A DNA stretch of 64,000 bases from Thunnus maccoyii (lineage: Eukaryota > Chordata > Actinopteri > Scombriformes > Scombridae), in NCBI RefSeq assembly GCF_910596095.1, contig NC_056546.1, forward strand, positions 20,364,425-20,428,424. Reading direction: 5' to 3'. The notes beneath the pieces are model-generated. The model was not told the origin of the DNA, did no database searches, and saw nothing but the letters and a program-made list of their open reading frames with translations. The translations under genes and the position numbers were made by a program. Below, piece by piece: positions 1 to 11,400 of this stretch (position 1 is its first letter; each line of letters begins with the position of its first letter).

Positions 1-952
1 TATAAAGTTCACTGTATGCTGACTGTGGGCTAAGGTCATGTTAAAATCATTCCAACCACAATGGATTTGCAGTGATGACAAGTTTTCATAGCAGAAAAAG
101 TGTTACAAAATCCACTAATCCAAAACGATTAGTGTATTCCAAACACATAACTGTGCTAAAATAACTCCCTCCAAGCTTTGACAGGTATAGGCAACATGAT
201 AATAGATGTTTGCATGAATTTGGCAGTATTTTGGTAAAACAATGGTTATGTCCAAAATACTGAGTAAATATAAGACAACAGAGATGTGGTTTCCTGAATT
301 GATACTCCACCAAACATCTAGTTTAAAGGACAGGTTAACAGTTTTTCCAAGTTGGTCTTAAAACAATAATTACATGCCCATATGTAAACTGAAATAGTTT
401 TTTTGGTTGCTTAGAGTGATTGTAACCATTTCTCCTGTCAATTCTGGCTGTGAAGCAATTTCAGTGCAAGAGATGAATCCACAATCCTTGTTCTGTGTAA
501 AATGCATTCAAAAGTCCCTCAAATGCTAATATGAGGCTTCAGCAGTCTGAGTTAGCCAACTCAAAGGAGTGTCTTCCAAAGTTGCAGTCTTATTACTAAA
601 ATTTCCCTGGACTGTGCACGCTGTATAACTTTCAATGCTTAGTTGAATTACATTATATAGTATACTGTGGGCAGTTTAATACTAAACAAAGCACGTTTTA
701 CAATCTGATCATCTGTTTTTTATGTAAAACCTTAATTTGCAAAATATGTACTGAAGTAGATATTAAAGTAGCATGAAATGGAAACATCCAAGTACATAAA
801 GTATGAGTAGAAATTTGAACTCAAGTATCAGAATTTGTTGAATGCATGCATACCCAAACATGTAACTTCAGTACTTAAATTGCTTAATTGGATCCCAGTC
901 CACATCAAAATGCAGCTTGTAGAATTGAAAGCACTTTTTGTTTGTACACACA
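1..952. other. AT-rich non-coding stretch
   Basis: No convincing exon, RNA gene or repeat end is visible here. The only open frame (86-313, minus) is short, has no recognisable similarity and lacks supporting splice sites. The stretch may be the downstream flank of the unrecognised minus-strand gene at 1066-2129, or intron of mertk if that gene continues beyond the window. Confidence 0.5.
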
Positions 953-958
953 TTTATT
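953..958 (-). terminator. Poly(A) signal for minus-strand gene
   Basis: TTTATT on the plus strand reads AATAAA on the minus strand. It lies about 108 bases past the minus-strand stop codon at 1066, a normal spacing for a short 3' UTR. It supports the idea that the coding region at 1066-2129 has, or had, its own transcript end. Confidence 0.5.
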
Positions 959-1065
959 GAACTGAACATCAAGAAAAACAGAAATAAAGGAATTAAACAA
1001 AATGTCATAACAAAATTAATCACATTAAATGTTCGTGGTAGAGGCAAATGCCTATGTGAAAGTTT

Positions 1066-2129
1066 CTATATCTTCTTGCCCTTGAACAGTTTAGAGAACC
1101 AAGAGAATAACTTGTTATTCTTCTTTGGTTTCTCTTCAGCATCTGTTTGTGTATCTAGCTCTGTGCCTATTGTATCTGGCTCTGTGCCTTTTGTATCAGG
1201 CTCTGTGTCGGCCTCTGCACTGGGAACCTCCTCTCCAGCCTCTGCACGCTCCCTCTGCCGAAGCTCCAACTTGGTGAGCTCTCTTTCTGGTGCCTCTTGC
1301 GGTTTTTTGATTAAGAGGTTGATACAGTATGGAATGTTATCTCCAGGCTTTGTGCCTGCAGCAAAGCTCACAGAGGGCTTGAGATGTTTAAAGAGCGCTG
1401 TGGCTACCATGCTACAGGCCTCCACAGCAGCCATCAGGTCTTCCATCAGCCCCTCTCTGGTCAGTCTAGTAAAAGGCAGAGCCTCACCCAGCATAATCCT
1501 GAGTGGCCACATCAGTTACTGAATCAGTTTATTTTCTTCCTCTGGGTCCTCAAGACGTTTGAGGGTTTGCAAGTATACTCTGTTTTTATGGTATTTTTTG
1601 TCTCTTCTTGCAAGAGAAAGAGAATATGTTCCACCAACTGGCTTTCAAATTCACTGTTCTTCTGGTGCTGCGCCTTTCTGAAGGTCTTATCCCAACCTTT
1701 AAACAGTTCCAGCAGGACACGGCGAATAGTGGACTCCTTCACCAAAGCCCTGTCTGCAATCTGAAAAGGTGTCAGAGCACCAGGGTCACCAGCCATAAGC
1801 AGGAGAGGCTGACGTGATATGAGGCTGTGAATGCCAGCTTTCCCTTGAATGCCGTAGACAAGCCTCTGTTTGTTGCTGTGAACCAGCATTTGTAAAGACT
1901 CAGTCCCCGTGCAGGTCTGAGTCTCAGCTGTCTCCAGCTTCAAGGATGGATCGCAGTCCATGATCTCAACAAAGTAATCTTCAAACTCCACAGTCCTTTG
2001 GCGAAGTTGGTTGACTGATAAGATACTGGTCAATGCGTGCTCCAAGCAGCAGTTGACAGCAAAGTGAAAATGTTCGAAAATGTTCATTCCCATATGGGAT
2101 GCACATTTTTGTTGCTTGCAATACCACAC
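1066..2129 (-). pseudogene. Unrecognised coding region, reading interrupted
   Basis: Two long minus-strand open frames lie end to end (1524-2129, then 1066-1512). The first holds a likely body starting near MDCDPSLKLE and running through helix-rich sequence such as ADRALVKESTIRRVLLELF. The second holds another helical stretch (MEDLMAAVEACSMVATALF), then an acidic repeat-like part with GTEPDT and TEPDTKG units, and a basic, aromatic tail (KLFSWFSKLFKGKK). Composition and codon choice look like real protein. The two frames together appear to be one coding sequence whose reading is interrupted. It may be a decayed gene, the last exon of a gene with more exons upstream, or affected by sequence error. 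A poly(A) signal follows at 953-958. I do not recognise the family and saw no link to a mobile element. If mertk continues to the left, this unit sits in a mertk intron on the same strand. Confidence 0.45.
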
Positions 2130-2169
2130 ACACTTGCACCTTGTGTATACAGTATTGTTTGTCTTTTAT

Positions 2170-2238
2170 ACAATATGTATATTGTGTATTTTCTGTAAAT
2201 AATATGTACGTTGTCTTGTATGACAATATGTATATTGT
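2170..2238. repeat. Two copies of an AT-rich near-palindrome
   Basis: The 16-base word acaatatgtatattgt occurs at 2170-2185 and again at 2223-2238. Each copy is close to its own reverse complement. The DNA between them is a related TATG/TTGT-rich sequence, so this looks like a diverged AT-rich simple repeat. Confidence 0.5.
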
Positions 2239-4747
2239 CTGCATTGCTTGAGAGGCACCGATGGCCGGAACCAAATTCCTTGTGTGTATTAACATACTCG
2301 GCCAATAAAGATAAACTACAGAGTAGAATATGGGAATATCATTAAGCTCTGATACTGCAAACTCGCCTCCTTTCTCCTTATCATCCAGTTTTTACTGCAG
2401 ACCTACAGTAATGGCATAAATCCACTTCTGAGTACCATGCTGATAAAGCTGCATTAACATTAAGTTCTGCATGCATTTAAGGGTTAAACACACACATTCT
2501 TTTAGAGTCATATATTTTTGGGAAAAGGGAAATGAATAACGGACAAGCATTGACATTTCTGCTTTCACTGTACATGGCAAAGTGAATCAAAAGAAAAAGC
2601 AACAACACAGTAGAAAAAAAACAGACGGGTTGGCCACTTAGATGGAAACATCAGCAATGATGGAGGCAATTCGGTAAATGCAGAGAAGCGAGTGGTTGAT
2701 GTAACCAAATGTAGAATGTGGAAGTGCTGCAGCAGCCTGTAATTATCAGGTTTGAGAGCGCGCCATCTTACTGAGCTGCCTGAGATGTCTGTGTTATTTT
2801 TCCAGTTTTATATTCAGGCAGCAAATATAGCCATGAAGTACTCTGTCAGGTTACAACTTGGCCTAAAACTTTTTACTCTTTTTTACTGTGCACCACATTT
2901 GGTCCATCAATTTACTTTCAAAGCTGAAGCTTTCAAACCTGCATCCACTTTACCACCATAAACTTTATATTATGATGTTTCCATGAGACAGAAAGATTGC
3001 CATGGCCCAAACGTCACTACTAATTGAAATTGTCCTCGTCTGTAAATTATGATGCCCAGATTTCAAGCAATATGATTGAAAAGTGCATGCTAATGACTCT
3101 CCTGAAATAAAATAAAAAATAATTTACCAACAAGATCACTTTGATGATATCATGGAGCCTTTAGAGGAAAAAGGAGCCCTATATTTTAGTAAGAATGAGC
3201 TAAGTTAAGTATGCACAAGAGTGAGTTTACACTGTTTTGTTGTGCCTATGTTTGGTCTTGCACAGAGCTCTGGTAGCCTGCAGCCTGCCAGCCTCTGTGT
3301 TCAGCCCCTCCCTGCAGGGTAGTGGGCCGTCCTGTGAATGAGGTCTTTGTCCTCGGAGCCAACCCCCAAACACACTCTCTGTGTAGCCCCCCATCCCCTA
3401 ACTGCCCGGGCCCTTGCACACACTGGACCATAGCACAGCTCTGAACCTTTAACCCCCTCAGCTTCTGGCTGTATCACTACTCACTGCCTGCGGCGAGCTG
3501 AAAATGAGGAGTTAGAGTATACAGAGCAGAGAGGTTATGCTTCTAATAACAAATGTTTGTCTTCAAAGAGAGTCCGTTTAAGGCCATAAAGTCCACACTG
3601 AATTCACTGGCTTCACTTTCTGAAATTGCTGGTTTTAATAATCTTGCTGTATATTAAAACTAAAAATCACTAGATTTTAGACTGTTGGTCTGACAAAACA
3701 AGTAATGTGAATATGTCATATTGAGCTTTGGGAAGATTTGTTGGGCATTTTTTACTATTTTCTAACTTTTTTTTGACTGAACAATTAAATGATTAATCTA
3801 GAACATAACTGCAATAGGTGCAGCCTTACTTTAATGTCACTCTGGCCCAACGTTAATGGTATGACACGACGATAAAAATTCATTCATTAATAGTTAATTA
3901 CAGCAAGTACTGTAATTTCCAAGTTATTTTCCCAGTGTCACATTATTTACTGTGTACAGCTAGCAGAGCGGTGTTACAAAAGCACCGAACATGCGAGAAT
4001 GACCACCGCTAACCATTCAGTGGTGTTGCAGAAGGCCCCAATGACTGACCTTGCTGATGAATCTCATTGTAATAAGCACGGTGCAGATGCTGAGGCAGCA
4101 GAGACGAGGCAGAAATGAAACCACCAACATACTGATGCTAGCTGAGTAAGGACCAACATCACTGACCAACATTTCTCCATTATCAAAGAGCCAAATGTCC
4201 TGTATCTCTCTCTGTTGGTGAATGTTTCCACATTGAGTCAAAGAAGGAAGTCAATCAAAGTGAACCCATATTAAATTACTTAATTAGCTGCAGCTCCTGT
4301 GTTATTTCAAGTATTCTACTTTTACAACTTTTTTATATAAGTCTACTTCTAGTAAAAAAAAAGTTCCCTTTACTCAAAAATACAACCAACAAATAGAGCT
4401 TGATCAAAAAGCACTTTCATCAACTCTACCCCGATGAATCCAACTTTTAAGGAGCACTTTTAAATCAAACAAAGAAAGTATTTTTAAAAGAGGAAATTAC
4501 TTCTTCACCTTCTCCAACACATTTGACATTAATAAGGGAACATTCTTATCTGAGTGTGATAAACGACAAAGCAGCATCTTCAGCTTCTTTCTGTCTAATT
4601 CAAGGTGTCATTCGAACTGATGTTGAGTCATATTCTGATCGTAAATTCAATATTGTGCTAGGAGAACAGTGAGAAATTACACTTCTCTTTAGAGATTTTC
4701 ACTACCTCAAGAGGAACGGACAACAGGAGGGAAAGAGCATAGCTGTT

Positions 4748-4753
<6 letters not shown>

Positions 4754-4785
<32 letters not shown>
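4754..4785. repeat. (TG)n microsatellite
   Basis: About 16 uninterrupted TG units. It sits in mertk intron 4, roughly 46 bases beyond the exon 4 splice donor. It produces the histidine/threonine-repeat reading frames seen on the minus strand, which are not coding. Confidence 0.9.
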
Positions 4786-4787
<2 letters not shown>

Positions 4788-4831
4788 ATTGAAAGAGAGA
4801 TAAGAAAGTGGACTGTGTGGTCGAGGCTCAC

Positions 4832-6961
4832 CTGACACAGTGTAGCTGCTGGGAGAGCTTGGAAAGTCACTAACAGGTAATCCATCACGGAGCCAGCGGA
4901 TATGAACGGGGTCTGGAGGTCCCACCGCCGTACATGAAAGAGTGAAAGGTGTGTCCCTTGTTACGTTCCTGTCCTCTGGTTGCTGAATAAATGTTGGTAG
5001 ACCTGTGGACAAATTAAAGTAAATTAAAGTGTGAAGGTCCAACAAAAATGTAGAGGAAGCTCCCGATTGCAGCATCATGTCAAAACTCACCTTCCACCTC
5101 AATGACGATTAGATCAGACTCCACCATCTTGGTGCTGATATTCAGTCTGCAGCAGTACTCCCCAGCATGCACCTTCTGCACCTGGTTGATACTGTAATAC
5201 AGTCCATAAGGTCAATAATCAAAGCCTGTACATACATCTTTTCACATATCACTCCATGTGTCACATACCTGACAGTGGAGACGTGAGTCGTAACCCCATC
5301 TGTGATGGTCTGGAGCTCATTGATCGTCGCCTGCATGTTTCCAGGCAGTTCCTGGCCGTTCTTCATCCATACAATGGTGGGATCCAGGCTGGCATTGGGG
5401 ATGTTGATAGAACAGTTGAACTTAACCTCACGGCCCTCCGACAGCAAGATGGAACCAATGGTGGGCTTGAATTGCAGCCGTTTGAGCTCATCCGGGCTCA
5501 GGTATACCCTTGAAACGTGGCCTGCTATCACAAGAGGCTCAGAGGTCCTGCTAGGTCGGTGAAAGCGGTTCCTGGAATGCTGGGCTGTTTACAGAGCGGG
5601 GTGTCAGATTCTGTTTTACTTGCTGGTCAGCAGCATATGGTTTATACTAAAGAACCAGTACAGTTATACTGTCAGTGAGTTGACATCCAAAGTGACAAAA
5701 CTAGGCCTCCACACTAATGTTCAAATCCAAAATGTTCTCTAGACCAGTGGTTCCCGACCTTTTTGGCTTGTGGATTCTTAAAATTAAGCAGTGTCTACTT
5801 GTGACAAAATGACAAAAATTGTGAGCAGTTCAACTGAAAATAGCTTATTCTCTTTTATAACTTTTAATAGAAGGATTTTAGAACCATAAACAGCTAAAGC
5901 AAAACATTGGAGTTAAAATAAAGTTGTATAACAGAAATATCTTATTCTTTATCATTCCTTTAAACATCTGGGGACCCCTCACATTTTTTGGGACCACTCT
6001 GAGGGGTTCTGACCCCCAGGTTGGGAACTACTGTTCTAGACCACAACAAAGTAACATTCAAAGAGTATGTGACAATTTAGGGCTGCAACTATTGATTATC
6101 TTTATTATCAGGTTATCTGCCTGTTACTCAATATATCATTTACTCAATCAATGTCACAAAATAGTGAGAAATGGCCATCACAGATACTTAGAGCCCGAGG
6201 TAACATCTTCAAATTGCTTCTTTTAATCAACCAACAGTCCAAAATACTTAGATATTCAATTCACAATGATAGTAAATCAGAGAAGAGTATCAAATCCATC
6301 CATCTGAGAAACTGGAACCAGTGAAAGGTTTGCCTTTGTGCAGGAGAAATTGTTTAATTATTAATCAATACTAAAATTAAATTGCTGTTGATTTATTTTC
6401 TGTTTGATATGGCTGATATTTCAGCACTGGTCAGTTTTGATTTAAAAAGTTTTTGTTTTGTTTTTTTAATTCTAAAAAGGATGAAGAATTTTGGACTTTG
6501 GACTTCTTTCAAATGCTTTTCAGCATGACAGGACTTTTTTATCAACTGGGTACTTGAGGTATCTCTATTTTACGGTCACCTTTGGCCAAAAAAAAGAGCC
6601 ACATTTACTTAATAAGAAAACCAAGTTAGTAGCCTACTCTGCCTGATTGTTGAAATGTGTCGAAGACCTTCTGCAAGTCTGTAAAGCAATTTTCCTTTAA
6701 GCTTGCCACTGGCGGATATAAATCTGTCTGAATAGGCATCTAAATTTGTTCCAGCTGCATGAAGTCTGTCATACAGACATCTGGCTCCTACGAATCGCTT
6801 GGATGGAGATAAAGCAAGACTTAAAGGGACATGAAATTTGTACAGAGCAACAAAACTCAGAATATAAACAACTCACCGCTGACCGGACTCCCAACAAAAA
6901 TCGTTATAGTCGCAGTAGAGAGAAAAACTCCAAACCAGCCTGGAGTTGACTTCTTTGCCAT
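4832..6961 (-). CDS. mertk: mertk, first four coding exons (3' part missing)
   Basis: TAM-family receptor tyrosine kinase that binds Gas6/protein S and drives uptake of apoptotic cells at the plasma membrane. Minus-strand coding exons are 6877-6961, 5269-5584, 5091-5191 and 4832-5002. Phases join without a break (1, 2, 1, 1) and give 224 residues. Exon 1 encodes a signal peptide (MAKKSTPGWFGVFLSTAT...), with likely cleavage after PVSA across the exon 1/2 junction. Exons 2 and 3 encode Ig domain 1 (VKFNCSINIPNAS, then GEYCCRL). Exon 4 starts Ig domain 2 (RNVTRDTPFTLSCTAVGPP). These match MERTK (human VKFNCSISVPN, NVTRNTAFNLTC) better than AXL or TYRO3. The exon 4 donor is intact (CAG/GTGAGC). 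Fibronectin III, membrane and kinase exons are not visible down to position 1, so the gene either continues past the window after a long intron or is truncated. Intron 1 carries a hAT-like MITE. Confidence 0.82.
5745..6033. mobile_element. hAT-like MITE with 8-bp target duplication
   Basis: A 289-base element in mertk intron 1. The left end CAGTGGTTCCCGACCT matches the reverse complement of the right end, CAGTAGTTCCCAACCT, at 14 of 16 bases. The flanks are ctctagac (5737-5744) and ttctagac (6034-6041), an 8-base duplication with one mismatch. An 8-bp duplication and CAGTG-type ends are typical of hAT elements. The interior is AT-rich and has no transposase frame, so it is non-autonomous. Confidence 0.8.
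6077..6405 (+). repeat. Diverged fish dispersed repeat starting TTAGGGCTGCAACTA
   Basis: The start TTAGGGCTGCAACTA and phrases such as cacaaaatagtgagaaatggccatcac resemble a high-copy teleost element, probably hAT-derived, remembered as starting TTAGGGCTGCAACTAACGATTA. The expected mirrored right end (TTGCAGC) is not clear, so this is a degraded or end-truncated copy. The right boundary is approximate. Confidence 0.5.
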
Positions 6962-8459
6962 GACCACTGTGAACTCTCCAAACTGCTGCTTTCCGTCCCG
7001 CAACAGTCTGAAAAACGTTTTTATTCTAAGCGGTTTGTGCGGGACAAATAACCAACATCGCCCACTGGAGTCGCTTTAACACAGCTTGAGTAAAGACTTG
7101 TTGAGCCAAGATCACATTTAGCTGGAGAAAAAAAAAAGTTCACTTTTCCCGACGTCACAGGCGGGATCCCATGGAGGCGGGACTGAGGAACTGTCCGACA
7201 TACTGAAAACAACCAAAATACAATCAGAGAAAACTTTTACATTAGTTTATACATTTTTTTAAAATACATTTTTACTTCTTTATTTTATTACTAGTTCTTT
7301 ATTGCATTTTTCCTATTAGGCTTATTTTTTTCTTATACATTTTCGAGACAGCAAAATATGACCTTACAACTTACTTAATCTTATCTTATAATAAACATTA
7401 TGCAGATGTATGTATCCTACTAACAAAATAGCAAGGTGGTTGATCTCCTGTATTCTCAACTACAAGATAAAAAAATCCTTAGAAGAAAAACAAAAACCCA
7501 AGTTATGTTGTCTGTCCAACTCCTCCACCACGTGGTCAACTTTGGCTACTGAGCTTTTCCATAGAAACCCTCAGTATATAACATAGTGGTTGAATTCTTC
7601 ATCTAAATATATATAATCAGCTTCATATATAGCCAACCTCAGAATATGTTAATCATCAGTAGGAAGAAGAACAACATATTTTCCATAAAGCCATGGTAGC
7701 CTTTGGTTTCCATTGTAATAACACTTTGGGATGATCATAGTTGACCACTCAGAGAGGACTGAACAATCTCATGACAAGGTCCATTTAGTAGCAGTTCTGG
7801 AGGCTTGGTGGTATCAGCATGATTACCCTCAGCAGATGGACTGTGCCCAGATGTTATGTCAAATAACACATATATAGTTCAAATTTCCACTTTTTGGAGA
7901 ACTTTAAGGACTTCTATTAAGCTCATTAAATGTTGAGATTAAGAGTTCATTCTAGACATTGAAAACAGTGTAACTAAACAATGAGCCAAGGTCATTTTAG
8001 TTGTTGTTTTGGAGCTTTTCTTCTGTAGGTGTGTGTCATTTTTCCATGGGCCTTTTTTCACAGCTGACATTTTGACATGTCAAAGCAGGAAAACCACAGG
8101 TGGAACATTAATAACATCTAGGAAACTCAATGGAACAGAGCAATCGTTGATGTTATTATTACACCTTTGCTTTCTCTGTTATAAATAGAAAAAGAAAGAA
8201 AAAGACTCATTCAGTGGGTTGAACTGATATCAGATGAGTCACCAGAGTCACCAGCACTCCTTTCAATTCAATAGTTTACAGAGTTTATAACAAAAATATC
8301 ACCATCCCAAACAATGCAGCATGAAATTGTTAAAATGTGTCATTAACGTCAACATGATAGATCGCCAAATAATTTCCTCCAAATCCAGCATGCATCTTTC
8401 TGCAGTTTCTCTTGTCCCTTTGTCCTTTTAACTGTCTTTAACAGTTCTCCTAGTTGCCT
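6962..8459. other. Gap between lhcgr and mertk: 3' UTR and promoter
   Basis: This gap must hold the lhcgr 3' UTR and the mertk promoter and 5' UTR, since both genes read leftward. The part from about 7000 to 7200 is the GC-richest; from 7210 to 8459 it is AT-rich with no open frame worth calling. Minus-strand AATAAA words occur at 7279-7284 and 7298-7303 and could end the lhcgr transcript. They lie close to the mertk promoter side. Confidence 0.55.
7151..7181 (-). promoter_or_regulatory. Candidate mertk promoter: CRE-like site and GC boxes
   Basis: GACGTCA (7151-7157) is a CRE-type core, and two GGCGGG words (7160-7165, 7176-7181) are Sp1-type GC boxes. They sit 190-220 bases upstream of the mertk start codon at 6961, in the only GC-rich part of the gap. 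No TATA box is evident. Function is inferred from position and motifs only. Confidence 0.4.
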
Positions 8460-11400
8460 TCAGGTGACCTCTCCTTCCTCCTTCAGGTGAAGACTTTGCT
8501 GTGGCATGGCAGCCAGCCTCACTCCCGTGCGGTATCCTTTATTTTTGTTTCCCAAATTGCTCTTGATTGCATTTTCTGAGCAGTAGGACTTCATATGATA
8601 AATACTGGCCTTGCTTTTACAGCAGCCCATGGCACTCATGAGCTGATATGCGTCCTTTCTGAAAGCCTTGGTGAAGATAGCGTAAAGGAAGGGATTGGCA
8701 CAGGAGTTTATGGGGAAGAAGAGGACCAGCAGAATCTTGGAGTTGGTGACTGTGATTAGGGGAACCTTGAAGGCAGCAGAGATGGCAAAAAAGGAGATGG
8801 GTGCCATGCAGAGAAAATCTGTGAAGATGAGTACAGCCATGCGCTTTGCAATCTTGGTATCAGCACTTCGTCTAGGGAACTCAGGGTTTTTTACCGCCAG
8901 ATAGATCAGCACGTAACAAACACACACAACAGCAAAAGCGCCCACGTTGAAAAGCAAGAGAATTATTATGAAGGCCTGAGCCAGGGGAGTCTCTATGTCC
9001 ATGGGGAGGCACATGCTGACTTTGGTGTAACTACTTATACCAACCAGGGGCAGCATCCCCATCCCCAGACAGATGAGCCAGCCAGCTGCCATTATAGTTG
9101 CTGCCTGCGCCAGACCCAGACGGCGCTCTATCTGCATCGCGTTGGTGATGGTGTGCCAGCGCTCTATGGTGATGGTGGAAAGCGTGTACACTGACAGCTC
9201 CCCACCAAACAAGGACAGGAAGCCTGCAGCACTACAGCCAGGCCCTGTCTGCCATTCAATAGCATGCTGACTGTAGTGGCCACGTGTGCGCAGGTCTACA
9301 GTCGCTATCATCAGAAGGTAGATTCCAATGCAGAGGTCTGCAAAGGCCAGGTGGTACATGAGGAAGCGAGGCACTGTCATCTTGCTCCGGCTGGTGAAGA
9401 AGACCAGGAGCACCGTCAGGTTGCCTGTGATGGCCAGTATGTTGATAAACCAAATGGCCACTCTGAGAAAACTGAAACCCGCAATGTCCTCACAGGGATT
9501 GAAAGCATCTGCTTCAGGTGTGCAAACCAATGTTGGTTGGGTCTGACAGAAGTCCAGTTCTGGATAGTGGAAATTCACATCTCCAAACATCTGGTCAACA
9601 TCTGAAAAAAAGGGCATGTCCATAACTAGAGGTGTATCTGCTGAGCCTCCGATCACATGCTGAACCCTGTTTTCCAAAGAAATGAAAAGGTCATGAAACA
9701 GTTTAATTTCAACAGAACTGAGGCAGGTTAAAGATGAGAAAACATGCTGTTAGGTAGTTAACCAAATCAAATTTTTACCTTGCTGATGGATCACTCTCAT
9801 CACAATATGTGGAGCCAATATTCCATTCAGGATTAATGGGAAGGTCCCTGCAGAAAAGAAAGGACACCAAATAAAGGCTCATTCAAAAAATGCATTACCA
9901 CTATTGCTTGAATATTACTTGATTAGCACTGGCTAACTCATATCACACACACACATATACTATATATGTTGTATATAATTATATAAGCAGGTAAGTAGCT
10001 TCTTTAAATAAGTTTCTGCTTTCAGTGTGCTGAAAAAATAGACCTGCAGTGGGACAGAGCTTAGTGTAAATAATAAATCTGTATTTGATTAACCTGTAAA
10101 ATGCACAGTGTCATACTAAATGTTCTCTACTTCTGCAGTAAGTCACCTGTGTATGTTCCAGCTCAGCAGCGCACAGCAGTGACTGTTGTAGGTGAGATAG
10201 GCCTCTCGCAGGTTCCACAGTCCCTGCAGAGGAGGCAGACTCTTCAAGGCGTATGTTGACTGAGCCATCAACACCAGAACTGACTCCAGTCCCTGTGATG
10301 GTAACTTAGTGAGAGCTGTCGCAGAGATGTCCCTGTAAAATAACAGAGCACACAAATGAGAACATGACTGCATGGGAGTGTAAAGGCCTCTTTGTGTGCA
10401 TTGTGCTGGCTGTACATTGCCTGAGAGAATAAAGTCTGTCAAAATCACACTATCTCCCATCCAGCCATCAGTCAGTCAGCTGAGCTGTTTCCACACCCAC
10501 AAATATACGCATTCAACTTGCTGTTGCCATATCCACACCTCACTGTACAGATTTAAACTTTAACACCGTACACTGTTACCGTTTACACCGGACTTTACAA
10601 TTTGCACTAACTACTACTGCACAATGGGCTTAAGGTCTTAAGACTTAAGGTACAGTTAGTAAGTGCTATACTATCTGTTAGCTTTCTTTCAGCTGTTCTG
10701 TTTGTGTTTTCCTGTTCTACCTTCCTTGATTTCCTGACTTTTTTGTTTTTCCATTCCATAGATTGCAGTCAGAGAGGAAAGAAATCAAAGAATTTAATTA
10801 TACAGTACAACTTGTTCTTTGTGCAAATTGCAATAAAGCTTTGAATTTTGAAGCTGTTACTTTGTCATATGGCATAAGACATAAGACATAGACATTGTGT
10901 CAAGTCTCTACTGAAATCAACATTAGTTAAATATATGCATTTGTATTTAAAGTAAAAATACTTTTGCAAGTATTACAGTAAAAATATATGAATAACCCCT
11001 GACCCATCGTTATTATACATATGTAGAGTATATGTAGGCATCTTAGAAGTACATGTTAAGTAATATGTCTCAATGATCGAAACAAAAGCTACTAAGCAGC
11101 ATTAACTTGTTTACTACCTCTCAAGTCTTGACAGACATATCAAGACCTATGATCAAGACTTAAAAAGCTTCTTTAAACTGTAAATTTCACAAATGATGTC
11201 TTCCAAATAAATTGAAGTAAATAAAGGTTGCATTAAGTGACCTCCACAAGGTTTAAGAAATTCACTTACAAGACTCCAGGGCCTGTGGCTCCTTTGAAAG
11301 CATCTCTGTGGATCACTCTGAGGTTTCGATTATTCTTTAAAACCCTGGAAATAATAGAATGTGGGGTAAATAAGTAAAAGTTTAATGATGTGAGTGCATA

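Larger units (their letters stand above)
2130..4831. other. Non-coding stretch, no mertk exon found
   Basis: This lies downstream of the last visible mertk exon on the minus strand. I searched it by eye for the rest of the second Ig domain, the fibronectin III domains, the membrane segment and the kinase of mertk, and found none. A minus-strand open frame at 4017-4241 contains a hydrophobic run and ends in a good donor-like AAG/GTCAGT near 4040. It has no recognisable identity and may be chance. Confidence 0.4.

Noticed and set aside
938-1522. 194-codon plus-strand open frame
   Set aside because: It is the antisense shadow of the minus-strand coding region at 1066-1512; its serine/valine repeats mirror the TEPDT units on the other strand.
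4658-4888. Minus-strand frames with His-Thr repeats beside mertk exon 4
   Set aside because: These are read-through into the (TG)n microsatellite beyond the exon 4 donor, not coding.
8695-9605. Several plus-strand frames opposite lhcgr exon 11
   Set aside because: Antisense shadows of the receptor exon; the minus-strand frame carries all family motifs.
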